64,000 nt of DNA from Enoplosus armatus (Eukaryota; Chordata; Actinopteri; Centrarchiformes; Enoplosidae). The stretch is taken from NCBI RefSeq assembly GCF_043641665.1, contig NC_092198.1:16397001-16461000 (forward strand), in the 5' to 3' direction. Both the position numbers and the translations under genes were made by a program. Positions 1 to 12,872 of the stretch are shown here, piece after piece. The notes beneath the pieces are model-generated. The model was not told the DNA's origin. It worked only from the letters and a program-made list of their open reading frames with translations, and did no database searches. Each line of letters begins with the position of its first letter. The first letter of the stretch is position 1.

Positions 1-1625
1 TTTAAATTGCAAATATCTGCCAGAAAAACAGCTGTGTTACTAGGCTGTTTTAACAGTTAAATCGTGTAGTTTGGTGGGGGCATTTGGCAGCCAGAACATA
101 GACAGTCAGGACACTTTAGCTCTCCAATTGGCACTTAAAAGCACAATTAGGTCCACCCAAAGTTCAGAGGCCTTTTATTTGAACCTTTTGGCTGGCATGT
201 GGTGTGGTATGGATGTGGTTTGACGGTGCAGCACGCCACTATACTAATATCAGGGATGGAGTATACTTCTTTCTTGCAGCCACAATTTGGGATTCTAGTC
301 TGATAAAAACTTCACAGGCCAGAATGAGACAATTTGGCTGTGATGTTGAACTTGGAGGCATTAATTGCCATGTCTTTGTAATGAGGGTCCGGATGAATCA
401 CAGAATGGAGCCGCTGCCTCTTGACTTGCATTCTGTCAAACTGTCCTCCTGCTCTCGTCTGAGAAAGTGCAGAGGGTTAGCTCTACTTGACTAAGCTGAG
501 TGTTCCTGGTGTGGAGGAGCGGGCTCTTCTACTCTAATAAACATCTGCTTTAAGAGGCAGGAAAAGTTAGGCCACATTAACCCAGGACAGCTTGTTCTGG
601 ATGTTTATTGAATAACAGCAGGATTTTTTTCTTTATTGCACTCGGCAAGAGAGAAATGAATGGCATGAATAAGAGTCCTGACAAGAACAGATGCTGCAGC
701 TCATTGCTGTGAGGAGGAGAAAAAAATGGGGAAGAGAGATGGACTAGTTTTTATTTTTGGCAGAGTAAGTAAACAGCAGCTCTCTGTGCTGTGTCTTGCT
801 AGTCAAGCAGTAGGATTTCTCAGCTAATTCATTTTCCAAGCAGCAGTATTTCCTCTAAAAGAAGCACCATGTGCCTACCTCCAGTGGACCTTAGTGGATG
901 TCACTGTCAAGCTTAGGGCAAGTGCTGTATCTGACTGAAGCAGTTAAAAATACTAACTGCGAGGCAGAGGTGAATATTTGATTGTCAGTCTGGTCTTTTA
1001 AACAAATCACACAACAGAATATGTTGTCCTGTGAAAAGAGTGCATCACTTTTCTTTTTTTTTTATCTCCCTGGTTAGATTTTATTAGTCTAGATAGTGAC
1101 CAGTAGGATCAGTGCCCCCGCACAATCCTGCCACTTGTTGTTACTGACATGCCGAGTTCAAGCCCTGTGCATTTGTAAGTCTGAATGGGCATTAACAACA
1201 TGACTTAAAGTAGCGTGAATGCCCTACGTTGACCTACTCAGGTGCAATCTCTTTTGGGGTGGTACGCTGCAATAATTCTCCCATGTCAGGGGCTAATCAC
1301 CCTGGCTCCCCTCCCACAATCCATCAGTGTCTGGAGGACGAGGCTTGCGGGGTTCTGGCAGCTGTTGTCGGGCTGAGTCAATCTGTTATGGTCTACGCCA
1401 GCATGCACACGGGGGGGAGAGGAAGAGCTCTCAGGAGGACACAGCAAGCGGGGCTGCTGCCACTGCTATGGCAAGATAACAAGAGGATTTATTTGTTAGG
1501 AGGACAGAATTTCAGGGCTTGTGTGTTAATTTTGCTGTGTTACCCGCTAACTGTTTTCTCGTATTTGCAGGGGAAAGCCAGGTTGATATATACAGTATTA
1601 TAATAAAAGTAACATAAAAGTGATA

Positions 1626-1987
1626 GAAGAGCTAAAACAATTAGTTGATGGACAGAAAATTAACGGCCAACAATTTTGGTAATCGTTGATAATAGGGTAA
1701 ATCATTTATCAAGTAAATAGCCAAACATTCTGTGGTTGCAGCTTTTCCAATGTGAGGATAAGCCGCTTTTCTCTGTTTTATAGCTTTACAAATTGAATAT
1801 CTTTGTGTTTTTGACTGTTGGTCGGACAAAACACAACGTCAAGACATCGCCTTGCACTGTGGGAACTTTAGATTTTTACTTTTTGACTAATTTCTGACAT
1901 TTCATAGACTTAATGTTGTAACAATTAATTGGGTAAGTAATCAGTAGATGAATAAGATAATGCAAATAATTGCTAGTTGCAGCCATG
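1626..1987 (-). repeat. Dispersed AT-rich teleost repeat, family B
   Basis: It contains diagnostic blocks seen in other copies in this window: 'acagaaaattaa', 'ttgaatatcttt', 'gttggtcggacaaa' and a terminal 'gttgcagcc'. In the opposite orientation the family begins 'ggctgcaact'. It matches my memory of a very common non-autonomous repeat in percomorph genomes; the class is not determined here. Borders are approximate. Confidence 0.6.
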
Positions 1988-2099
1988 AATGCAACAATGC
2001 TCGAACCAATATTTAAGTCCATAGATTTCTTCTATCTCTAGCTCATCCTTTCTATGTTAAGCTATTCCCTGACTTTACTGTGTTTACAGTCTGAAAGTG

Positions 2100-2123
2100 T
2101 CACCTGCATATATATGCAGGTGA
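2100..2123. repeat. Perfect 24-bp palindrome followed by a TA microsatellite
   Basis: The left half tcacctgcatat is followed by its exact reverse complement. Each arm carries a CACCTG E-box. A short TA/CTATATAT repeat follows to about 2151. Confidence 0.8.
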
Positions 2124-5100
2124 TATATATCTATATATATATCTATATATAATTGGTCTTATTCAGGGAAAAAAGGACAGTACTCTGTGGATTTAAATTA
2201 CTTTTGAGCATAAGCCAGACATAGGCTATTTTTCTGTGTGATTATCGTGGCTTACAAACTACTCCCGTTTATGGATTTAGCCAAAATGCTGATATTGCGG
2301 GGCTGGCACAGAGTGGTTGTTGATGCTGGGAGAGGGAATTGGCAAAGACCTCACAATTAGATTCAGTCGTCAAAGCAAATATTTGGAGTCATACTTCCAT
2401 TTGCAGACTGTTCGGAGTGCACAGCTGTTCACAACTTTTTGAGGGCAGACGGAGGATAAAGGCACAGTAACTTTTTTTTCGTTAGGATTCTCCTTCCTGT
2501 GACATTTGTAAATGTATCACCATACTGAGAAAATGTTGAACTTGAAAATAGTCAAAACTACGTGAGGGAATTTGTAGCTGCCTACAAACCAGCAGGTGTA
2601 CGTGAGGTCATGAGGGTTTCTGTTCAAAATAGGCCTTTTCCACAGCAGACTTTTGACTAATTATAGCAGGAAACGGATATATATGTAAGTAACTAATAAC
2701 ATTCATGATGGCTCTGTTCCATTTAGGTGTGCCAGTAAGCCATGTAAATGAACTATTGTGCCCAACACCAGGGCCCTAACACATTGATGTCATTTTTTAC
2801 ACCTGTGTTTGACAAAGTCAGAGTGTTTGTGTAAGTATGGAGTGAGTAAACGTTTTTATTCATGAGAAATTTGAGATAGTGAGTGTAAATGGTGTGTGAT
2901 AACAGCTGTTTCAGTGTCACCACTGTTAGTCTCTCTTGTATGTAGGCAGTTGTTCTTCAACACATGGAGGGACCCAGGAAAAAGGTAGTTATATCTGTCC
3001 CCAGTGGCCTAATGTGTTCACAGCTGGGGGTACATGATATATAAAAGCATTTGTGAAGCTCCGCTTTAAACCACTTCATGTAGCTACTGGTGTGTTCATC
3101 TGTAAAGGATTGTGTCGGTCAAGAGAGAGCTCGTAATGAAAGTAGGTTTAAGTCCTGGCTGGTGCTTTCCCTCTCATTGCTCTAACATCCTCTCTGTACG
3201 TACCACATGTACAACCTTTTTTGATCAGTAACCCCACTGTGTGTTTTGAGTCTAAGACGTTTGAATACTTTCACAAATTATAGGAAAATTGCAACAAATA
3301 TGTGTTGCAAATTTGAAATGTTGAGCAAAACGTACAATGTATTCAGAATTGCAAAGGCTACAAACGGCAAACAATCATCAAAGTAAGTTATCAATGCTGG
3401 TGTCCTTATATTACTATCGCACTTTCCTTTTAAACTTCACTCTCCTTCTTTTAACAATTGTAGAATTGTTCTTTGCGATAACCTTTGAATGGTTCATTCT
3501 CTGCACTGGGGTTTTTGCATCAGTTTAGTGACGTACCTTGACTTTTCAGACATTCATAGCATAGTCCAGAGTAAGGCTGCGGTAGTGGTGTTAGTTGTGG
3601 TAAACAGTACCAGACCATACTGACAGACTTTCACATATGCAGTAAATAAATGACTAAATAAATGTGTATAAGAAGCCAGTTTTGTACTGGATCTTTCCTA
3701 CAGCCCTAAAGCTTATTGGGATGGATTCAATTCAGAATCACAAGATCTTGCATCTATGTATATCTACTGTTCTTAATGTGTACCATACTTGCATAAAAGA
3801 CAGGATCTGGTGGATGCGGCGCCTTGGTACGCATTAGTTAACTTTACCTTGGATGTTGCTGCAGTGAGAGAAAGAAAGAGGCTTCTTTTGACACTCGAGA
3901 GCCTCTGTTGCAGTGAACTAGACGTATATTCAATCACCGAAGCAGCTTCCACCCTGGAATACAAAAAGACGCTTTATTTTTTCTCTGCCCTCATTCTTCT
4001 TCCTGCCTTGGACAAACTGTTGTAACACTGAGCTGTTGAAGTTCTTGTAGTTGAGACGGCTGGATTCACTTTGCTCCAGATAAAGCATGGTTATAGCCCA
4101 GATGACTAATTAAGGTCGACCCTGCCCTTCAGAATTGTGACATTTCTGCTTGTGAAATGTCCCAAGCTTTTGATTAATCAAAATAATTTACTTTAATTTA
4201 ACTTGGCATAGCTGTAAATCCAGACAACCTGTCTTATTTGGCTGGAATCAAACTATAACTGTGAAGCAATAAATGCGTACCTGAAATCCATAACGCTTAT
4301 AGACATCCTTCTGAAGGAGGGAGAGATTATTAGTCTGTGAAGGAAATTGGGATATCATTGCCTAACACAGTCAGATGTAATGACAGTAAAAAGCATCAGT
4401 AGATACAGAGAGATTGGTGTAAGTATGAAGCATGAATTAATAAATATGAGACTGGTTTCCGTTTTAGGTGATGCTTTACTTGTTTCTGCCAGGGTGAACA
4501 GTGTATGACAGGCCTGTTTGTAACCTCAGACTCTTCTGTTCCTTTTCATCTCTGCCTAAAGTAATTATGTAGACGCAAATGGTTAAATGAGTACCATGTG
4601 GCAGCCTGTAATTAGATTTTTGGTAATGAATGGGTCATACCAGTTGCAGGCATTCAGGCACAGAAATTCCTTCTGAAGATGGGGGGGCTGACAATATAGC
4701 CAGTGCGTCACAACTGCTCACAGGACATGGATGAGAAGCTTGTTTGAACTTTGGTTAGTGTTCCACATTCAAGAGACCTATTTATGAGATTCCCAGAATT
4801 TTGGACCTGTTAATACAGTACATATTTGCCAGTCGGTGCTCCTCGGATCTAATTTTACACAACCACCTTTTAAATGTCAGCCTGAAAACTATAAATTAAG
4901 CTTCACCCTGTGCAAAGGAGCCGTTAACCCAAGTGTTATTTCAAAGGAAACAAGACTAGACAAGTCTAGTTTAGCCAGGCCACAGGAATATTTGACCTTT
5001 CACCATCGGTCCATAAATTGGTATTGAAATGTTTGTCATGCAGGTTTCACATTCCTCCCTACTGAAAGATAAATGTTGATGAATATTTTCCTCAGATGTT

Positions 5101-6659
5101 CATGTGGTTTCTTCCCCTGATCAGTCAACAATATCGGATCCACCATCACTGATTAACGCAGGAAACTCATCAGCACCAACTCTGTAGACTAATCAAGAAA
5201 GCTAGGTCAGCTCATTTATTTGCGGGAAAGCAAACTGCCACACACACAAACAACATCAGCTCTCACAAATATTACCAATGCTTACCATTTGTGACCACCT
5301 TAGAAGCAAATTATAGTTCATCTTTCATCTCTGCAGATGTGATTTTCTCCTTTCTCCTCTATTTTCTGCACTGCTGGATAAAGTGAAAATGATTGAAAAC
5401 CAAGTCGATAGTGGCTACCGACATGTTTTTAGACGTCCTCTCCACAGTCAGTGCAAGCTTTAGTGTCACAGCAGTTGTCTTTACAGAGGTGGAAGACATT
5501 ATAGAGCATTTCGGAAATACTCTCCACCCAGACACGTTAGAAAGACATTTAACTCTTCAGACATGCACTATGTGAAGGCAGAGATGCTGAGCTAAATGTA
5601 TGATTAGGCTGTGCAGGAAGAGAAAAAGCCAGCGGAAAAGCCACATCACACACCACATCAAGAGCAATTAGTTGTGCATCTTTCCTGCAGTCCGCTCTCT
5701 GGATTCACCTCATACATCTGTATTTGAACAATGCAGATTCAGCCTGTAAATTAAACACATTCACTTTGTTTTCCTGCCCTCCTCTGTGGACTGGCAAACT
5801 GTAATTCTGAGGTTAAGACTTAATTGGTTTTTTTTAATATTAAAATGGACACTTTTTGACTGCAATTTGTTTAAAAAAGAGTCAGCCAACATATGGATAT
5901 TGGACTTCAAAAAGCGATACCAGTAGAATCATAATTAAAGGAAAGGGATTAAAACAGGTGCAAATTGCTAACTTTGTCCTTGTATTTAGGGAGGAGCTAA
6001 ACTGACAATGCTAACTAATCATTTTTGAGAAACCGAAGGATACATAATTACATTTTTGCTTACTGTGTGAGTTTCTGGCAAAGAAAAGGCCAGTAAAAAT
6101 TAAAAATGTCAAGAGCATCCCTTTTTAGAGGTTTTTAGAAGTTGGAGCTCATTAGAAAAATGCACAAGCCGCTGTTGTGCTGAAAAATGCGGGAGTCCTA
6201 TGTGTCTGTACGTCTGCTCCAACTCTAATTGGCTGTCACATTCTCAATTCTCACCAACACAGTGAGCGTCTCCCCTCGCGTCTCCCCTCGCCTCACCCCT
6301 GCGTGGCGGCTCGTGCCACAGCAGTTTTACAGCAGAGGCTTCAGTGACAGATTAGCACTCACTGCAAAGCCAGCGTGATGCATTTTGTTTATCACTCTCC
6401 CAGCCCTAACAAACACAGAGCCGCATCGCTTAAGATGTTCACAGATCGGTCGACGGACGCGCTTGCCAGGAGAATATTTTTGGATACTGTGGGTGATCTT
6501 TCTTTGCATACATTTTCTTTTACCTTGGAATTTTAAAAGACGAACATGTGTAATCCCGCAAGGACATGGGCACCTTTTTTTTGAAATTGCTCTCCTGTGT
6601 AATCTTTGTCATATTGCGGGAGCTTTGGAGGTTGGAAGGCACCCAGGCCCATCTGTCAT

Positions 6660-6765
6660 TATGAACTCATTCCTTCTCTCCCTCTCTTTCTCTGGTTATC
6701 TCTCTCTCTCTGTCTCTCTCTGTTTATCTACATCTCTCTCTGTCTCTGCCCGTGCAAAATGGTAT
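6660..6765. repeat. CT-rich low-complexity tract
   Basis: This is an interrupted (CT)n run with TCTCTCTCTGTCTCTCTCTG units. ORFs translated through it (Leu/Ser on +, Arg/Glu on -) are artefacts of the repeat. Confidence 0.8.
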
Positions 6766-7831
6766 TCGGCAAAGTTATAAATACGCATCACCAGACAAGT
6801 CGTGTGGGATGTTTGTTTCCAAACAACAGGGCAGTGAAAGGTGGGTTTTCTGTCTACCTCCATTTGTCTTTGTCTCACTCACTATTTAATGCACACACTG
6901 AGAGATAAAGGTCAACCCACTCATATATTTTGCACTGAGTAGGAGGTGGTCCACATGGAGGGCGATCGTAATTGCTTCTGTGCTGGGTCATCACCACGGC
7001 GATACTCCTGATGATCATAACGTCCTCATTGTCATCTCTTCAGCGTTATTAGATAATAAAAGGAACAGCAGAAAGCAGCTCCCACCAGCATCACTGGAAA
7101 GTTTTCAGTGCTGATAAAGTTATTAAAAATGTAATTAATAAAGCCTCTTTAATCAGGCCTGTATTTCATTTTCAATAAACCACATTAGAGTTGGACTATA
7201 TGACAGTATGAAGGGATAAACTATATATCAGAGATTTTTCTATACAGTTTATAGCATGGAAGCTAATAGGCCATTGTTGATAATGTTGATAATTATTTAG
7301 CAGCACTGTTTGGATTTTAATTGGATTCTTGCACCAATGTGATGAAGTACCTTTGTCAGGTATTTACTTCATTGGATTAGACAAACTGGTCTGGTTATGT
7401 TTAGCAAAAACAGTTTCTCAATTTAATTTCCTGAAAATGTCTAAACGATATATATTGATCTTCTGATATGCAGTTACATGTACTGATAGGGGATTTTATC
7501 CCTCTTGCCCTCATTTAAATCGCATCCTGGTTTTGATCTTCTTTGATCTATGATGTTCATATGGAACATGTTAATATCTTTCTATATATAAAATTCTGAT
7601 AGATTTCCAGTTGTCTGCATCATTGCAAGCATGTCTTTGACTCTTCCACAACCAGCCTCTCTCTGTCATTTCTTTACTGACATTTCTTTACCTCAGCAGT
7701 TGAGGATGAACCTAGTTTGTTTTCTGTCTACTGGACTCTGATTTAATGCTCTGCTGGATTTGGCTTCTCCATCTGATCAGCAGCAAAGGAAAACAAGAGC
7801 AACCGTATCATTTATTTTTTGTATTGTGAAT

Positions 7832-8290
7832 AGGGATGAACGGTTAACCTTTAACCGGTTGGCAAATATAATGGCAAATATTTTTGACTGGTTATGCATG
7901 TCAGTCTGTAGGTTAATTTGCATACACACTCTGCTAGGGCTTCGTTAGTGTGGACCATGTCCTCCAGAAAGGCAACAAAGTCAAATGTAAATTTTGTTAT
8001 GCTACTCTTCAGTTTAGTAGTAGTACTAGCACTATGCTGTACCACATTAAGTACCCCGGCTGCGATGTTCGAGGATGGCTCGCAGCCAAAGATCACGTCA
8101 CTGTCAGGGGGAGAAAGTGAAAGAGTGGGACTGAAATTCAACCCAGATGACATCTTCAAATGAGTTGCTTTCTGCATCTCAATAACCTAATATTTTAATA
8201 TTTACTAATTTAAAAGATAAGAAAATTTGAATTCTTGGACCCAAAAAAGTGTTTTTATTACCTTTTTTGATTACCGCTCCACAGCCCTAC
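7832..8290 (+). mobile_element. Decayed hAT-type DNA transposon fragment with BED-finger coding remnant
   Basis: The + strand frame from 7953 to a stop at 8118-8120 reads as the start of a BED zinc finger. It has a lysine-rich lead, a Cys-x2-Cys pair (codons at 7986 and 7995), a Ser/Thr-rich loop and a His in a 'YHIK' context (codon at 8043). This is the pattern of ZBED/hAT transposases. The expected second His is not present, the Val-Trp that normally precedes the finger is in a different frame just upstream, and no catalytic domain follows. Possible imperfect terminal repeats are AGGGATGAACGGT near 7833 and the complement of ACCGCTCCACAGCCCT near 8288. No target-site duplication was seen. 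It is non-functional. Confidence 0.5.
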
Positions 8291-8737
8291 AGTCACCTCT
8301 GTAATTTACGAGTGAAGAAGGTCCTTGAGATGGCTCAGTCAGCCGTCAGAGATGCAGATGAGCTGTGATCCATGGCTGCAACAGCTGCTCCCCTCACACA
8401 GCCCTATGACTGTGCCTTCCCCTGCAGCTGCCTCCATCTCTCTTTTTTTTTTTTCCCCCATCACCTCCACAGGGAATGCCCTACCACGATCCTCTCCATG
8501 AAATCACAATTAATTATGGGAAGGGTTGTCTGCAAGCACACCGAGCCAGAGCCCCTTAACAGGAGAAATGCATCAGGGTAACCTGGAGTCCCAGCAGGCA
8601 TGATGATTTAAGTGCAGCAGCATCACCTCTAGAGGCCTGTGCTCACTGCTGCAGTTAGCTAGAATGGTGTATATTTAGATTTACAACACTCCACATGCTT
8701 CAGTTTTCATGAGTAACTCTGTTTGTCTTGAAAGTAC

Positions 8738-9095
8738 AGCTTAGGGCTGCAACTAAACAACATTTTCATTATCGTTATTTATGGTCTATAAAATGTCTCA
8801 ATAGTGAAAAATGGCTGTCTGAATTGCCTAAAGCCCAGTGTGAAATCTTTGAATGTCTTGGTTTGTCCAACCAACAGTCCAAAACCCAAAGATATTCAAT
8901 TTCAAATGATGGATTTGAATGAAGGAAAACAGAGAAAAGCAGCAAAATCACACATTAGAGAAACTGAATGAGTGTGTGCTGTGAGTGTTTTACATTTTGA
9001 TGGGGGAAAAAAAAGACTTAAGTAATCAATTTTCAAAATAGTTGCAGATTAATTTTCTGTCAGACGACTAATCGATTAATTGCTTCGACACTAGT
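8738..9095 (+). repeat. Dispersed AT-rich teleost repeat, family B
   Basis: This near full-length copy begins 'agggctgcaactaaacaac' and contains 'ggtctataaaatgtc', 'aatgtcttggtttgtcc' and 'aaagatattcaatttc'. It ends with 'cgactaatcgattaattg'. The start and end are partly complementary AT-rich blocks. Confidence 0.7.
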
Positions 9096-9594
9096 ACAGC
9101 TTAATGTTAGCGACTGAATGGAGTGGTTTAGAAAGACAATTTATGACTATACGAATGCTGATTCACACCCTGACAAAGAAAATCCATAAGAAAATGTAAA
9201 AAATAACTAATGATAAACGCTCTCAATGCCCTCAGTACTATTGTAATGTAATGTAATACGTGTGCAGAATATTTGTTTATGGTGAAAGAAAAAACAATAA
9301 GTTATTTTATTATTGATTTCACTGTTTACAGTAAGTGGTCCCAGCCCCACAGTACATATAACCTTCCTGTGGCTGTAATGGAAGTGCTAAGTGGCTGACT
9401 TTAGAGATAAACTAGGTATTAATATGTGTAACACTGCAGAAAGAGTCCTTCCTTTGTCCTTGGACAGGTTTCTTCCAGACTGTTGTGGTTTGGATATTCT
9501 GTAAGTGCTGGCAAATGTGGGCATAGCTATGTTGTGTCACAGATACATGAATGAAATCAAGTCAGAATGTTAGCCGGTAGCCTATGTCGATCTG

Positions 9595-10110
9595 TCGGTC
9601 AGTCTCTCAGTTGGCCCACCACTCCAGACTGAAGTGTCTCAACAACTATTGGATGTATTGCAGACAGTCGTGGTTCCCAGAGGATGAATCCTGCTGACTT
9701 AAGTGATCCCCTGACCTTTCCTCTGTCTCCACCATGAGGTTGAAGTTTTTGTTTTTCGTTTAAATATCTCAGCAATCGGTGTGCAAAAAACACATCTTTC
9801 TTGTCCAGTTGCTGAGTCCAAAGGTTGTATGGTGATTTCTGCGTCCCAAAGACTTGTAACACTGTAGAATGTGTCTTTGGGAAGCAGAAATTATTCAAAT
9901 ATCTTGACAGCTTTTGGGGAAATTGCCATGAAATTTGGTGCAGACAAGCATGTTCCCCTCAGGATGAATTGTAAAAACTTTGATCTCCTGACTTTTCATC
10001 AGGTCAAAATTTCAGTTTGTCCAATACTGTAAAGCTAATGACTTTCCGATCAGTCTCAGCTGAAGTTTATGTTAAGCACTAATTAGCAAATGTTAGCATG
10101 CCAGAAGTCC
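9595..10110 (+). repeat. Dispersed teleost repeat, family C
   Basis: It contains 'tccagactgaagtgtctcaa', 'caactattggatgtattg', 'ggttcccagaggatgaat' and 'tccaccatgaggttga', then a second block with 'gaaattgccatgaaattt' and 'aatgttagcatgcc'. A shorter copy lies at about 50925-51010. The class is unknown to me; it is a common percomorph interspersed repeat from memory. Confidence 0.6.
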
Positions 10111-11792
10111 AACCAGACTAATTGATTACGAAGGAGCTGTCTGACCAATTACAGATTGCTTTATTGCAGTTTGTCTATGTTTGTCATTTATTTTCAGATT
10201 GATTTAGCAGTGAGTCATACATAAAGCAGTGAAAGAGAGCGTTTGAAGTGGTGTGGAAAATCACTGTCAGCCTTATCATTAAAAGTTAGCTATTTTTTCT
10301 TGAGACATTAAAAGAAAAATCAAAGATCCATCTTCTTAATATTTCAGTCCTTGCAGTAGCTACCTCTTGGAGCCTTGCTACCCGGGGCCTTATTAAAAAT
10401 ACAAGCTGTGTGATCTTTCTGTCGGCCCTCAAATCCCTCAATTCGTCTCACTCTCTGTCAAAAGCTCAGTCAGATGCCTCATAGAGGCGGAAAAACACCA
10501 AACACCCTCACTCTCAACTTCATTCTCACCCCCACTCCTCAGAAAACTTCAGCTTTCACTCATTCACAAGCTGCTCCTGCTGCCTATCCCCGTCATGAGA
10601 TGCTGATTGTGGTCAAGCAAAAAACCTGTTATATTTGGATGTCAATTCTGTCTGTGCTCCCCGTTCCTTCATAGAGGAATTTCAGGACTGTCTCAGAAAG
10701 CACAGCTAGTGTGCAGAGAGACTGTTCAAACATTTATACAAACGCTTGCCCTCAAATGTCTGGGAACTTGGAAGCAGCGTCCCACTTCTTCATTCAGCAG
10801 AGCTCAGCACCTGCTGATGTTATTCTTTTGACTTCAGATATTATAGATGCAGATATTCTGCCCAGACCCGCTTGGCATTAATCACAACATGATGCGTCTC
10901 TGAGTGCCGGCAAACATTACATTCTTTCACGCTCTCTGACTTGGCATGAGCTAAGAACTTGATCTTGATTGATGTTAACGCCTGTGTTAAATTCATCTCG
11001 TCAGTTTTTATACCTCTAAATCAAATTAACAGACTGCCAGACTAATGCAGTCTGCGTTATTCATAGGCCTGACCAGTAATTTGCTGACTAAGTCATTGCT
11101 TGCTCAGTGCTCACCATGTGGAGCAAAAGGTTTTCTATCTGGGTCATCAGCGCGGCGGCTGTGCTTCAGCTTCTCCTTTCCCCTGAGAAGACTACAGACT
11201 TGATTTGAAAGTGTTGCAGGATTTTGCAGTCTGAAAAGGGGCTGGATTGTATTTGTATTGATTTTTAGTGTGAGTAATGGAATATTTATACTATAATATA
11301 CAGAGATTAGTCGTCATCTGCGAGGAAGTAATTCCACATGGCAAAATCTGTCAAAATGACTATGATATGTCTCTTGGTTACTACAGCCATACAGTGACTA
11401 TTGCGCAGTGGCTTCATATAATATTATAACAGCAGACTGTGTTGTATAAGGTGAAGGCAAGGACGGGCATGTCGGTTTCTTTGTGAGTGCAAATATTTTT
11501 TTATAGCACATTCTTATACCTGTGCTGCCTTTTATATGCCTGAAGCCTACAAGTGAAAATGGCTACAGCAACGGCAGCCCCCTTTGGGTGCTTAACACCA
11601 AAACGCCTCGCAGCTCAGCGGTAGGTAATGATGGTATTATCATTGATTCCCACAAACTAAGTCCAAAGCGATCAATGCTTTCCTGTGTGTATTTCACGCA
11701 GAAAGCAGTCAGATTAAGCGGAGTGTAGCGGAGAGAAGACATTCTGCAGATTAGAAAGCTACAACTGAAGAGATTGAGATTTAGTTTCTATC

Positions 11793-11814
11793 TGTGTGTG
11801 TGTGTGTGTGTGTT
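11793..11814. repeat. (TG)n microsatellite
   Basis: About eleven TG units in a row. Confidence 0.9.
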
Positions 11815-12394
11815 GCTCTGCTTCCCAGAAGCAGCCACGGGCAGAGCTTTAAACCGGCATGTTTTTGGCTCCAGATTAGGCTTAGCAACAGCGTTTGCCA
11901 ACATCTGTCTGCCATTACCCCTGTGACACTGGCAGTCATGCAGCAATTAATCAGACGTGTTGTGATAGTTGCCTCTCGGTCACTCTGCACCTCAGGCACA
12001 TCACTAAGCAGCAGGATGAGGGTCAGCGTTCAAAGGGTCATGTGTCCTGGGAGCTTTTACTGTACGTGTTCCTCCCTAACTACACCAAAGACCACTGGCC
12101 TGTAGTTACTTTGCAGGACCAGAAACTCTTGTCTAACGTTAACCTGAATTCCTGTTAGCTCATTAGACTGTGGCTGCACCTTTTGTAGCTAATAATACCC
12201 GGTACATGCTGCTCTGTTATTGCTACATAAGCTGGCACTGGAAAATTCAAATCAGCCGCTGGTGATTTGTTTGGTAATGTCTTGGGAATATTGTAAATGC
12301 AGAAGTATCCAGGTGGCTTCATGCTCAGTGCTGCCGGATAACACAACTCTGTTTGACAAGGTGTCAAAGCTTAACAGTTTCTCAAATGATTCTC

Positions 12395-12590
12395 AAAAGA
12401 TTCTCTGCTTTTCTCTGTTTTATATCATTGTAAATTGAATATCTTTAGATTATTGGTCGGACAAAGCAAGGAGTAATGTGAAGACGCTACCTTGGGGTCT
12501 AGTTATAATCTGCAGTTTTCATTATTTTTGGACAAAACGGTTAATTCGTTAATCCATAAAATAATCATGAAATTAATTGATAATGAAAAA
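12395..12590 (-). repeat. Dispersed AT-rich teleost repeat, family B (partial)
   Basis: It shares 'tgcttttctctgttttat', 'aaattgaatatcttt' and 'ttggtcggacaaa' with the copy at 1626-1987, in the same orientation. It is truncated at the left end. Confidence 0.55.
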
Positions 12591-12847
12591 AGTCCCATTG
12601 TAAAAGTATTTTTACCTGATGAAGAGAAACGTGTGGACAGAGGTCTGTAAAGTACATTACAAGTCATAAAGACATTTAATTTGTCAACAGAAAACAGTTT
12701 TTCAGGTTAACATCATGCAGCCTGATCGTATGTAAGATTTAAGGTGCATTCAGACATGCAGCAGGATGTCAGTCATTTCAGGCAAGAAGAAATTATGTGC
12801 CTGTCACATGATTGGCCAGCACTTTTCCTCATTCCTCTCTTTGACAG

Positions 12848-12872
12848 ACAGACACACACACACACACACACA
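12848..12872. repeat. (CA)n microsatellite
   Basis: About twelve CA units in a row. Confidence 0.9.
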
